Positions 1-5,700 of a stretch of 5,700 bases of DNA are shown in pieces. The notes below the pieces were generated by a model. It was given only the letters and a program-made list of their open reading frames with translations. It was not told where the DNA came from and did no database searches. The DNA lies in NCBI GenBank assembly GCA_007129635.1, contig SKVE01001020.1, forward strand, positions 1 through 5,700, read 5' to 3'. A program made the position numbers and the translations under genes. This DNA is from Planctomycetaceae bacterium (GTDB taxonomy: Bacteria > Planctomycetota > Planctomycetia > Pirellulales > Pirellulaceae). The first letter of the stretch is position 1. The number at the start of each line of letters is the position of its first letter.

Positions 1-1111
1 AGCATTGCTCGATACGTTCCTCGTCGCCCTTCTCGAACGCCTCCTCGATCTCGCGACGACACGCGACGCGCCGTTGCGCGTCCGTCACCAAAGGCTGCAG
101 GTCCGGCGAGATGTGTTCGTCGGGACCCATTCGTTCGACTAGCCGAACGACTTTGTCCCATTGTTGATCTGCGATCAGATCTTCGACCGATTCACACCAC
201 AACAGCACCTCGTCCACCGGCGGCACATCGTGCAATGCGTAACGCGACAACTCGAACAGGTAGTGAGCCAAATCGCGGACCTGTTCGTCCGGCGAGTTCA
301 ACAGGTCATGGTACAACGGCGATGCGGCCGGCGTGCGGAAGTCCTCGTCCCGGAACAGGATGCGGTCATAATCCGGTTGGTCCACGTACGTTATCCACAA
401 CAGCGGCTGGGCGGCCAGCGCCCGAAGGGCCACGTAGATTAACAGCGCGGAAAAATTGTCCAAACCGGGAAACAGGACGGTATCCGCGTTCCGCCCTGGG
501 TGCTGATACGGCGGCAGGCCAGTTTCCATATTGCGGCGGCCGATCAACGAGGGAACGCACATGCAATCGTAATCGACCAGCTTGAAATGACCTTCCGGCG
601 AAACCATCACGTTGCCATGCTGCAGATCCCCATGGACGACTTCGTGTTCGGCCAGTTCCCGTACCAGGTGCAACCAAACGTCCGCCGCGATCTGCAACGC
701 CTGGGCGTAACCTTCGCGACAGCGGTCTCGCGTCCATTCGAACAGGGTGATACCCGGCACCCATTCCATGATCAACAACGGATAATACTTGCCGTCCCCC
801 GCAGATCGGATCCCGCGCTGGTTGTAGTCGAACGAAACGATACTGGAGATCGATCGGTGTTCCAAATACTCGCTGATCGTTCGATAGTGCTCCAAACGCT
901 CGTCCTGGCGACGATTGAACACACGGATCGCAAACTCGCTGCCATCCGGTCGATATCCCTTGTAGACGGTGGCGAAATTACCGCTACGGGCCTTGGGCTG
1001 TCCCAACTGATTCATTTCGACCGAGCAACGCTGCAATTCCGGAGCTCGGAACCCGACCTGCGGGTTCTGCAACATGCTTGCAAAGTGCGAAATGAGTGGC
1101 CAGGATGACAT
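1..1111 (-). CDS. Atypical Ser/Thr protein-kinase-fold protein with C-terminal helical region, 3' end outside window
   Basis: An open frame starts at the ATG at 1111 and reads without a stop to the left edge, giving 370 residues. The kinase fold is recognisable in order: a glycine-loop-like SGNFATVYKG (about 43-52), FAIRVF (60-65) where the VAIK motif belongs, the hinge-like LLIMEWVPG (112-120), catalytic-loop HGDLQHGN (160-167, with D162 and N167), and metal-binding DYD (180-182) in place of DFG. The ATP-positioning lysine is therefore arginine (R63), and the DFG glycine is aspartate. From memory, a cyanobacterial/planctomycete kinase-like family also has Arg at this position, so it may be a family trait. 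After the lobe (about residue 260 on) come charged helical segments resembling the start of a repeat array. Activity and substrate are unknown; it is presumably cytosolic, since no signal peptide or membrane segment is seen. Start chosen for GGAG four bases upstream. It follows the ketosynthase gene by 69 bases. Confidence 0.85.
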   Translation of the reverse strand, partial: MSSWPLISHFASMLQNPQVGFRAPELQRCSVEMNQLGQPKARSGNFATVYKGYRPDGSEFAIRVFNRRQDERLEHYRTISEYLEHRSISSIVSFDYNQRGIRSAGDGKYYPLLIMEWVPGITLFEWTRDRCREGYAQALQIAADVWLHLVRELAEHEVVHGDLQHGNVMVSPEGHFKLVDYDCMCVPSLIGRRNMETGLPPYQHPGRNADTVLFPGLDNFSALLIYVALRALAAQPLLWITYVDQPDYDRILFRDEDFRTPAASPLYHDLLNSPDEQVRDLAHYLFELSRYALHDVPPVDEVLLWCESVEDLIADQQWDKVVRLVERMGPDEHISPDLQPLVTDAQRRVACRREIEEAFEKGDEERIEQC

Positions 1112-1115
1112 GGTG

Positions 1116-1119
1116 CTCC
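1116..1119 (-). promoter_or_regulatory. Ribosome binding site of the kinase-like gene
   Basis: GGAG lies four bases before the ATG at 1111. It supports this start over the in-frame ATG at codon 13, which has no purine-rich site in front. Confidence 0.5.
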
Positions 1120-1121
1120 GG

Positions 1122-1150
1122 ATTTTACCATGACGGCTGGGGACCGCCAA
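1122..1150 (-). promoter_or_regulatory. Candidate sigma-70-like promoter before the kinase-like gene
   Basis: On the minus strand TTGGCG (1145-1150, four of six consensus bases) and TAAAAT (1122-1127, five of six) are separated by exactly 17 bases in the gap between ketosynthase and kinase genes. The -10 box ends only ten bases before the ATG, so a transcript from it would be nearly leaderless and would lose the GGAG ribosome site. That counts against it. The match may be chance. Confidence 0.22.
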
Positions 1151-1180
1151 GCAGGGACGGGGAAACCCAATCGGCATGGA

Positions 1181-2464
1181 TTACCGCTCGAATCGCGAAA
1201 AAATCAAGACCACGTTTTGTCCACCGAATCCGAAACTATTGTTCATGACGTGTTTGCATAGGATGGGGCGGGCCGTGTTGGGCACGTAGTCCAGGTCGCA
1301 CGCAGGATCCGGAGTGGTGTAATTGATCGTCGGCGGTGCAACGCCGTGACGCAGCACCATCACACAAATCAAGGCCTCGATCGCTCCGCACGCGGTCGTC
1401 AAATGACCCGTCATGCTTTTGGTACTCGAGATCGGCACGTGGTACGCCCAGTTTCCCAGCGATCGCTTTATCGCTAACGTTTCCGTCTTGTCGTTGACGA
1501 CCGTTCCCGATCCATGCGCGTTGATGTAGTCGATGTCCTCCGGATTCATTTCGGCTTGATGCAGGGCTAAGCCCACGCAACGAGCCGCCGCTCGCCCCTC
1601 AGGCTCCAAATCCGTGATCCGATACGCGTCGTGGGTTGTCGCCCATCCTCGTAATTCTCCCCAGATCTCGGCTCCACGACGCAACGCGTGCTGCAATTCT
1701 TCCAGGACCAACATCGTGCCGCCCTCGCCCACCACAAATCCATCGCGTTCGCGGTCGAAAGGCCGAGCGGCCTCGGTGGGCGGGCCCTGGAACGTGCTGA
1801 GTGTCGAGAGGCGATGGAACCCGGTCAGCCCAAAAGGATGGATCATGCTGTGAGCGCCACCGGCCAGCATGATGTCCGCATCACCGTAGCGAATCGCATC
1901 CGCCGCGTCGCAGATCGCCTTGCTGCTGCTGACACAGGCCGCCGTATAGTTGATGTTCGGTCCGTGGGCGTCCAACAGACCTGCGATCAACCCCACCGCC
2001 GAACTAGGTTCGAGGATCATCTGCTCGTCCGGCGGACAGGACATTTGGGCAGTCTGCAGAAAATCGCTAATTTCGAAGCTCTGCTCGGAGGTTCCTGCAG
2101 CCATCCAGCGGCAGAATTGCTGGAAGTTCGGGTAGATCTCGCCACAGCCCGTGTAGACGCCCAATCGATTGTGATCGATTGTCAGGTCCGAAACCCCGGC
2201 GGATCGAGCTGCGGCCAAAGCCGAGCCGATAGCGAAATGCGTCTGCCGAGCATGTCGGCGAAGATCGTCGGCATGCTCGCAAACCTCCGAGAGATCCCAG
2301 TTCCGAACTTCGGCAGCGATCCGTACGGGAAAGACCTTGGCGTCAAATAGAGTCAGCGGTCCCACGCCGGATCGACCCTCTATCAGCGCATTCCACAACG
2401 CCAAGGGGGTTACCCCTAGAGGCGTAATACATCCTGCTCCTGTAATCACAATGCGACGTTCCAT
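1181..2464 (-). CDS. Beta-ketoacyl-ACP synthase, FabF/KAS II-like
   Basis: This 427-residue protein has the thiolase-fold condensing-enzyme architecture. These enzymes join an acyl chain on the active-site cysteine to malonyl-ACP with loss of CO2. The N-terminus RRIVITGAGCITPLG is typical. The catalytic triad is intact: C177 in NYTAACVSSS, H317 in NAHGSGT, and H354 in STKSMTGHL with K349 beside it. The C-terminal glycine-rich motif NNSFGFGGQN is present. The stretch before the nucleophile, about residues 110-177, is roughly 15 residues longer than in E. coli FabF by rough alignment and has an unusual PPDEQMILEPSSAVGL segment. This suggests a paralogue for a special acyl or polyketide-like product rather than the housekeeping enzyme. 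No ACP, ketoreductase or dehydratase gene lies in the window. The ATG at 2464 with GGAAG five bases upstream is preferred over the in-frame TTG at 2494. No gene symbol is assigned because the substrate is unclear. Confidence 0.93.
   Translation of the reverse strand: MERRIVITGAGCITPLGVTPLALWNALIEGRSGVGPLTLFDAKVFPVRIAAEVRNWDLSEVCEHADDLRRHARQTHFAIGSALAAARSAGVSDLTIDHNRLGVYTGCGEIYPNFQQFCRWMAAGTSEQSFEISDFLQTAQMSCPPDEQMILEPSSAVGLIAGLLDAHGPNINYTAACVSSSKAICDAADAIRYGDADIMLAGGAHSMIHPFGLTGFHRLSTLSTFQGPPTEAARPFDRERDGFVVGEGGTMLVLEELQHALRRGAEIWGELRGWATTHDAYRITDLEPEGRAAARCVGLALHQAEMNPEDIDYINAHGSGTVVNDKTETLAIKRSLGNWAYHVPISSTKSMTGHLTTACGAIEALICVMVLRHGVAPPTINYTTPDPACDLDYVPNTARPILCKHVMNNSFGFGGQNVVLIFSRFER
2247..2279. 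repeat. 33-base interrupted inverted repeat inside the ketosynthase gene
   Basis: Two 15-base arms (2247-2261 and 2265-2279) pair at 13 of 15 positions around the three-base centre AGA. The outer eight pairs are perfect (CGAGCATG/CATGCTCG). The two mismatches are G-T type in the plus strand, which would be wobble pairs in a plus-strand RNA but A-C clashes in the ketosynthase mRNA. The stretch encodes EHADDLRRHAR, near residue 65 of the protein, so codon constraint and chance may explain it. No T-run follows on either strand, so it does not look like a terminator. Confidence 0.6.
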
Positions 2465-2469
2465 CGCAG

Positions 2470-2474
2470 CTTCC
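2470..2474 (-). promoter_or_regulatory. Ribosome binding site of the ketosynthase gene
   Basis: GGAAG sits five bases before the ATG at 2464. It decides this start against the TTG 30 bases further upstream, which has no such site and would add ten residues not typical of the family. Confidence 0.6.
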
Positions 2475-2532
2475 AAACCGGTCCAAAGAGTCAATAGTAG
2501 TGCCGCTCTTGCTTGTCCAGCTAATCCATTTT

Positions 2533-2561
2533 ATCATCGAATTCCAGCGGGGAAGAATCAA
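2533..2561 (-). promoter_or_regulatory. Candidate promoter before the ketosynthase gene
   Basis: The 226-base gap between scpA and the ketosynthase (2465-2690) holds no recognisable gene. It has an AT-richer stretch with TTGATT (2556-2561) and GATGAT (2533-2538), 17 bases apart, each matching four of six sigma-70 consensus bases. An overlapping TAAAAT lies just downstream. Transcription from here would start near 2525 and give a leader of about 60 bases containing the GGAAG site. The match is weak; the argument is mainly gap size and base composition. Confidence 0.28.
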
Positions 2562-2690
2562 AAGAAGCTCAAAGGACAAAGACCAAATCCGTGCATTGCC
2601 AGTTCAATCTTCAGATGGAAGCGACTGGACGGATTGTGCGACTTTTTCATGCCGCCCGATCCCGTGATGAGCGTCAGTCTAAAGGGGGCG

Positions 2691-3533
2691 TCAAGTCGCA
2701 CGAGCCGTCTCGCGAGCTGTCTCTTCCCCGCTGGATGAGCCCGTCTCGCCCCGCTCGACCTGCCCTTTGGGTGGCTGCCCATAGTTGTCGACATTGGACA
2801 GATCGAGTTGCTCGTGAAACGCCGCTCCGGGCAGAATCCAGATCTCGCCATGCAAATCTTCCTGCTCCGTGCGGACGCTGTGGTGCCGCACCAATTCCAA
2901 GATCGCCAAAAAGACGCCGATCATGGTCGATTTGTGCATCCCGGGTTGGAACATCTCCGAAAACGAGGCACGCCCATGCTCGATCAGCCTCTGATGGATC
3001 ACGTCCATGTGGACATGGATGGGCGTGTCGTCGTAGACAATGCTGGCCGGTTGTAGTACTTGGCTGTCCCGAACGATGCGACCGAACGCGCTAACCAAAT
3101 CCCATAATTCCAGTTCCTGGATGGGTTGCACCGCCGGTTCCGTTCGGCGAGGCGGAAGGTCGTCAGACAATCGAGGTAATCGCTGCTGCCAATGGCGGCT
3201 CTGTTCATCCAGAATGCTGGCGGCATCACGGTACTTTTTGTACATCAGCAGCCGTTCGACCAGTTCCTCACGCGGGTCCTCGATCTCTTCAGTCTCCTCG
3301 CCGCCTCGGGGTAGCACCATCCGAGATTTTATCTCCATCAGCGTGCTGGCCATCTCGATGAAATCTGCCGCCAGATTGACGTCCAGTTCCTGAAGGATCT
3401 CCAGATAGCTCAAGAACTGCTCGGTGATCGTCGCTACCGAGATCTGCGTCACCTCCAATTCGCTCTTGCGAACAAGGTACAGCAGCAGATCCATAGGACC
3501 TCGGAAAACATCCAGATCGACGTGAAAGCTCAT
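2691..3533 (-). CDS. scpA: Segregation and condensation protein A (kleisin of Smc-ScpAB)
   Basis: This 280-residue protein is the kleisin that bridges the two heads of the Smc dimer and carries ScpB, helping to compact and separate daughter chromosomes. The N-terminal domain is diagnostic: FRGPMDLLLYLVRKSELEV (10-28), then ISVATITEQFLSYLE and the helix NLAADFIEMASTLMEIKSRM (53-72), which in the family contacts the Smc neck. An acidic EETEEIEDPREE linker (79-90) leads to the central ScpB-binding region. The C-terminal winged helix, which docks on the Smc head, is visible as GVFLAILELVRHHSVRTEQ (206-224) followed by HGEIWI. A 25-to-30-residue polar tail rich in Gly, Ser, Glu, Thr and Arg extends beyond it, making the protein somewhat longer than the usual 240-260 residues. 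No scpB follows; the next gene is a ketosynthase. AAGGA four bases before the ATG supports the start. The gap to plsC is 108 bases. Confidence 0.95.
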   Translation of the reverse strand: MSFHVDLDVFRGPMDLLLYLVRKSELEVTQISVATITEQFLSYLEILQELDVNLAADFIEMASTLMEIKSRMVLPRGGEETEEIEDPREELVERLLMYKKYRDAASILDEQSRHWQQRLPRLSDDLPPRRTEPAVQPIQELELWDLVSAFGRIVRDSQVLQPASIVYDDTPIHVHMDVIHQRLIEHGRASFSEMFQPGMHKSTMIGVFLAILELVRHHSVRTEQEDLHGEIWILPGAAFHEQLDLSNVDNYGQPPKGQVERGETGSSSGEETARETARAT

Positions 3534-3537
3534 CCGT

Positions 3538-3542
3538 TCCTT
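3538..3542 (-). promoter_or_regulatory. Ribosome binding site of scpA
   Basis: AAGGA lies four bases before the ATG at 3533, where the conserved N-terminal kleisin domain begins. Confidence 0.6.
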
Positions 3543-3641
3543 TTCAACGGTTGCGGCCGATTCGAGTGATACGCGGCATTGTACCCGACTCCGCGTCTTT
3601 GGGCGAGAGGTTGGGCATCTGCTGCTGGCATCGGTCCCAGC

Positions 3642-4283
3642 CTAGCGCCGACACATGCGTCGCGCCACCGCGTGGCAGTGACGGATCCGCCGTTCCAGTT
3701 CGGCGACCAATTGTTCGTCGGTCAGCGTCCGAACGTATTCGGGCATCATGGGCGGGCCGATCGATACGCTGACCCGCGATCGCCGAGGAAACTTGGCCTC
3801 GCGCGGCCAGGCCTCGTAGGCGCCATCTACCGCCACAGGCAACAGCGGGGTCTTGCTGCGCCGCGCCAGGGCTACAAAGCCGGGCTTCAAGGCCGCCACT
3901 TCCCCGTCTCGAGTGCGCGTGCCCTCCGGAAAAATCAAAACCAACTCGCCCCGTTTCAACCGCTTGAGCGTTTCCTTCAAGCCACCCAATCCGCCGCCTT
4001 CCCGATCGATCGGGATCGCGTCCAAAAATTCGATCAACCAACGAAACGCAAAAAAGCGGAAAAGGGTCTTTCGAGCCAGATAGTTCAGCCGCCGCCGGAA
4101 CCCCATCCCGACCAGCATCGGGTCGAAAAAGCTTTGATGATTCGAGCAGACCAACACACCACCCTCGATAGGAATGTGTTCGCGCCCCAGGCAACGGATC
4201 GAGAACACAAGGATCCCCAGCCCCTGTGCCAACACCTGCAACACGGCATAGGTCGTGCGTTTGGAAAAGGACCGCTCGGACAT
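3642..4283 (-). CDS. plsC: 1-acyl-sn-glycerol-3-phosphate acyltransferase (PlsC/LPLAT family)
   Basis: This 213-residue enzyme would acylate lysophosphatidic acid to phosphatidic acid at the inner face of the cytoplasmic membrane. The family signatures are in order: NHQSFFDP (48-55) with the catalytic HX4D pair H49 and D54; the substrate-binding block around IPIDR (90-94); FPEGTRT (118-124); and a later LLPVAVDGAY block (motif IV region). A hydrophobic segment at about 13-29 (AVLQVLAQGLGILVFSI) probably anchors it, and the C-terminus is strongly basic. Length is normal for short bacterial PlsC proteins. The ATG at 4283 is chosen because GGAGG lies six bases upstream. A further in-frame ATG at 4412 would add 43 residues lying entirely over the end of cmk. 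It starts 19 bases after cmk; cmk-plsC adjacency is known in other bacteria. Acyl-donor preference (ACP or CoA) and membership among several LPLAT paralogues cannot be told from sequence. Confidence 0.93.
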   Translation of the reverse strand: MSERSFSKRTTYAVLQVLAQGLGILVFSIRCLGREHIPIEGGVLVCSNHQSFFDPMLVGMGFRRRLNYLARKTLFRFFAFRWLIEFLDAIPIDREGGGLGGLKETLKRLKRGELVLIFPEGTRTRDGEVAALKPGFVALARRSKTPLLPVAVDGAYEAWPREAKFPRRSRVSVSIGPPMMPEYVRTLTDEQLVAELERRIRHCHAVARRMCRR

Positions 4284-4289
4284 CGACCG

Positions 4290-4294
4290 CCTCC
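4290..4294 (-). promoter_or_regulatory. Ribosome binding site of plsC
   Basis: A full GGAGG core lies six bases before the ATG at 4283, within the 19-base cmk-plsC gap. It fixes the plsC start and is the strongest such site in the window. Confidence 0.75.
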
Positions 4295-4302
4295 GGAAAA
4301 AC

Positions 4303-5001
4303 TCAAGACTGATTATCGGTCGAGTCGGCGGTCGGCTCGCCTGCCAACTGCTCGACGCGCCGGCGAACGATCTGCTCCAAACGCTGAACCACTCGGTCCA
4401 GCGAGATACCATCGGTGTCGATCTGGAGGGCGTCAGCGGCCATTATCAGCCCACCCAGCGGACGTTGACGGTCCTCGTCATCCCGCCGCTGCTGCTGCCG
4501 TAAAATGTCCTCGAACGGCACCTCCTGCCCCCGAACTCGCAGGTCCGCCACGCGCCGTCGCGCTCGCTCCTGGGCACTGGCATTCAAAAAGAACTTGCAC
4601 GCCGCGCCGGGGAAGACCAGCGTTCCCTGATCGCGACCCTCGGTCACCAGGTTCCGGCCAACCGCAAATTGTCGTTGCAGCGAAACTAGATGCTGCCGAA
4701 CGTCCGGATGATCGGCCACATGACGAACCGCTACGGTCGTCTCGTTCGCGCGGATCGCGCCGGAAACGTCCTCGCCGTTCAACAGAATACGGGGATCTTC
4801 GAATCGGATGTCGACAGACCGAACCAACTGGGCCACCGCATCCGCATCGTCCCAGTCAATACCGCTTCGCAGTCCGGCCAGCGCCACCACGCGGTACATG
4901 GCTCCCGTGTCCAGGAAGTCGTATCCCAGCCGATCCGCCAATCGCTTGGCGACCGACGATTTGCCGGCACCCGCCGGGCCGTCAATCGTGACGATCATCA
5001 T
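4303..5001 (-). CDS. cmk: Cytidylate kinase (CMP/dCMP kinase)
   Basis: This 232-residue cytosolic enzyme transfers phosphate from ATP to CMP or dCMP, feeding CTP needed for nucleic acids and for CDP-diacylglycerol in phospholipid synthesis. The P-loop GPAGAGKS is at 8-15, and DTGAMYR (31-37) belongs to the CMP site. [11 protein letters not shown] (121-131) is the family signature, [15 protein letters not shown] the lid region, and RDDEDRQR (173-180) the RDxxDxxR motif, followed by [11 protein letters not shown]. The usual APL before the AADA block reads GGL here, a minor departure. The C-terminus carries a short polar tail. The start overlaps the stop of the upstream toroid gene by 20 bases and no good Shine-Dalgarno site precedes it, so translation is probably coupled. 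Two adjacent ATGs (5001 and 4998) could serve; the first is given. plsC follows 19 bases downstream. Confidence 0.96.
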   Translation of the reverse strand: MMIVTIDGPAGAGKSSVAKRLADRLGYDFLDTGAMYRVVALAGLRSGIDWDDADAVAQLVRSVDIRFEDPRILLNGEDVSGAIRANETTVAVRHVADHPDVRQHLVSLQRQFAVGRNLVTEGRDQGTLVFPGAACKFFLNASAQERARRRVADLRVRGQEVPFEDILRQQQRRDDEDRQRPLGGLIMAADALQIDTDGISLDRVVQRLEQIVRRRVEQLAGEPTADSTDNQS

Positions 5002-5700
5002 CGCTGGAAGATGAGGGTTTGCAATAGGCGAGCGCCAACAAGGCGTATCCGGTGCTCAGGTTCCCATCGCCCTCCAGCCACCGTTCGTTCGAGTTGGCCC
5101 AAAAACCCTCCGGATGCTGCCGCCGAGCCAACTCCATCCGAAGCTCTTCACGCCAATCGTGGCGGTTACCGTGCTGGTCGACGAACTGGTCATACCCCAT
5201 CGCGTCCAGTGCTTTGGCAAACGTGTGGTAATAGTAGTACAGGCCGGCATCGCCCATGCCCGGATTGGACGAAAGATCGTAATGCTTTTCGATCCACGAA
5301 ACGGCCGCTTGCACTCGAGGGTCGTCGGGCCCCACGCCGGCATAGATCATGCTCTTGAGTCCTGCGTAGGTCATCGATCCGTAACTGCGCAGACCGCCCG
5401 CAGGCGTCTCACCGGCCTGGCTGCTGCCCCCGGCGGCCGGCGTGTAATAGAACCCACCGTCCTCGTTCTTTGTCGCAAACGGAGTCGTGTTGTGTTCGGA
5501 TTCCAGGTTTTGGCTTCGCGATACGAAGATCAACGCACGCTGGATCGCTTCGCTGTTCTCGTCGTTGCCGACGGCACGGAGCGCTTCGATCAGGAACGAC
5601 GTGTTCGACAGATCCGGCCGTTCGTGCTTACCGTACCCAGCACCCCCGTACGAGAAATCCGAAGGATCGACACCGTGTTGCTCGCCCCATTGAATTCCCT
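4982..5700 (-). CDS. Alpha/alpha-toroid protein (prenyltransferase / squalene-cyclase repeat family), 5' end outside window
   Basis: The frame is open from the right edge to the TGA at 4982 and shows the last 238 residues; the start is beyond 5700. The repeated pattern of aromatic, glycine-rich turns and helices fits the toroid of squalene/hopene cyclases and protein prenyltransferases: [41 protein letters not shown], and [11 protein letters not shown] with the Q-x3-G-x-W spacing of a QW repeat. The end [14 protein letters not shown] resembles the closing helix of such domains. The DXDD motif of true cyclases is not in the visible part, so enzyme activity and substrate cannot be stated. Proteins of this kind are, to my recollection, frequent and mostly uncharacterised in planctomycetes. 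The last residues ([10 protein letters not shown]) come partly from the 20-base overlap with cmk. A signal peptide, if any, would be outside the window. Confidence 0.8.
   Translation of the reverse strand, partial: GIQWGEQHGVDPSDFSYGGAGYGKHERPDLSNTSFLIEALRAVGNDENSEAIQRALIFVSRSQNLESEHNTTPFATKNEDGGFYYTPAAGGSSQAGETPAGGLRSYGSMTYAGLKSMIYAGVGPDDPRVQAAVSWIEKHYDLSSNPGMGDAGLYYYYHTFAKALDAMGYDQFVDQHGNRHDWREELRMELARRQHPEGFWANSNERWLEGDGNLSTGYALLALAYCKPSSSSDDDRHD

Noticed and set aside
500..1108. Plus-strand open frame of about 200 codons opposite the kinase-like gene
   Set aside because: The minus-strand frame shows the ordered kinase motifs; the plus-strand product resembles no family I know.
2163..2182. 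Tandem 10-base repeat (ATCGATTGT unit) in the ketosynthase gene
   Set aside because: There are two copies only, differing in the first base, inside coding sequence for TIDHN; probably chance.
1688..2350. Plus-strand open frame of about 220 codons opposite the ketosynthase
   Set aside because: It is fully covered by a clear ketosynthase with its catalytic triad in the other strand.
2465..2494. TTG-initiated N-terminal extension of the ketosynthase
   Set aside because: It adds ten residues before the conserved RRIVITGAG start. The ATG at 2464 has a GGAAG site, which itself lies in this stretch.
2558..2650. 30-codon minus-strand reading frame in the gap after scpA
   Set aside because: It begins MKKSHNPSS and has no convincing ribosome site or recognisable similarity. 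A frame this short is expected by chance.
2656..2690. CGCCC...GGGCG pairing just after the scpA stop
   Set aside because: The loop is long, the stem is five pairs, and no T-tract follows. It is not convincing as a terminator.
3620..3645. Small hairpin near the end of plsC (GCTGG...CCAGC)
   Set aside because: It has only five base pairs and no following T-run, so it does not make an intrinsic terminator.
4284..4412. 43-residue N-terminal extension of PlsC from an earlier ATG
   Set aside because: The extension mostly overlaps the end of cmk, has no PlsC-like sequence, and skips the strong GGAGG site before 4283.
3579..4991. Long open frame on the plus strand (470 codons)
   Set aside because: It lies antisense to plsC and cmk, both of which have complete family motifs. 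Its translation is Pro/Arg-rich with no recognisable domain and it has no ribosome site. It is explained by GC-rich codon use in the real genes.

Overview
The window looks like an ordinary, densely packed bacterial chromosome segment of moderately high GC. All six genes I can support lie on the minus strand, so transcription runs from high to low coordinates. The gene types suggest a planctomycete (Pirellulales-like): an atypical Ser/Thr kinase with long spacer-like helices, a squalene-cyclase-like toroid protein, and a stand-alone ketosynthase. That placement is inference from family resemblance. The window contains no rRNA, tRNA or marker gene that would prove it.

Layout in transcription order. 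(1) 5700-4982: C-terminal 238 residues of an alpha/alpha-toroid (prenyltransferase/squalene-cyclase-like) protein that begins outside the window. (2) 5001-4303: cytidylate kinase (cmk), whose start overlaps the previous gene by 20 bases. (3) 4283-3642: a PlsC-type 1-acylglycerol-3-phosphate acyltransferase, 19 bases after cmk with a strong GGAGG ribosome site. (4) 3533-2691: ScpA, the kleisin of the Smc-ScpAB chromosome condensation complex. (5) 2464-1181: a FabF-like beta-ketoacyl-ACP synthase with an intact Cys-His-His site, after a 226-base gap that may hold its own promoter. (6) 1111 to beyond 1: a protein-kinase-fold protein in which the usual VAIK lysine is arginine, followed by helical segments that run off the left edge.

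How the genes relate: toroid protein, cmk and plsC are tightly packed and probably form one operon. It joins a possible terpenoid-type enzyme, pyrimidine nucleotide supply and phospholipid synthesis. scpA follows after 108 bases with no convincing terminator, so it may be read through from plsC. The ketosynthase and kinase form a second, looser pair (69-base gap). No mobile element, CRISPR array, RNA gene or obvious foreign DNA is visible. I do not see a clear new system. The items most worth a second look are the atypical kinase, the divergent ketosynthase beside it, and a 33-base near-perfect inverted repeat inside the ketosynthase gene.
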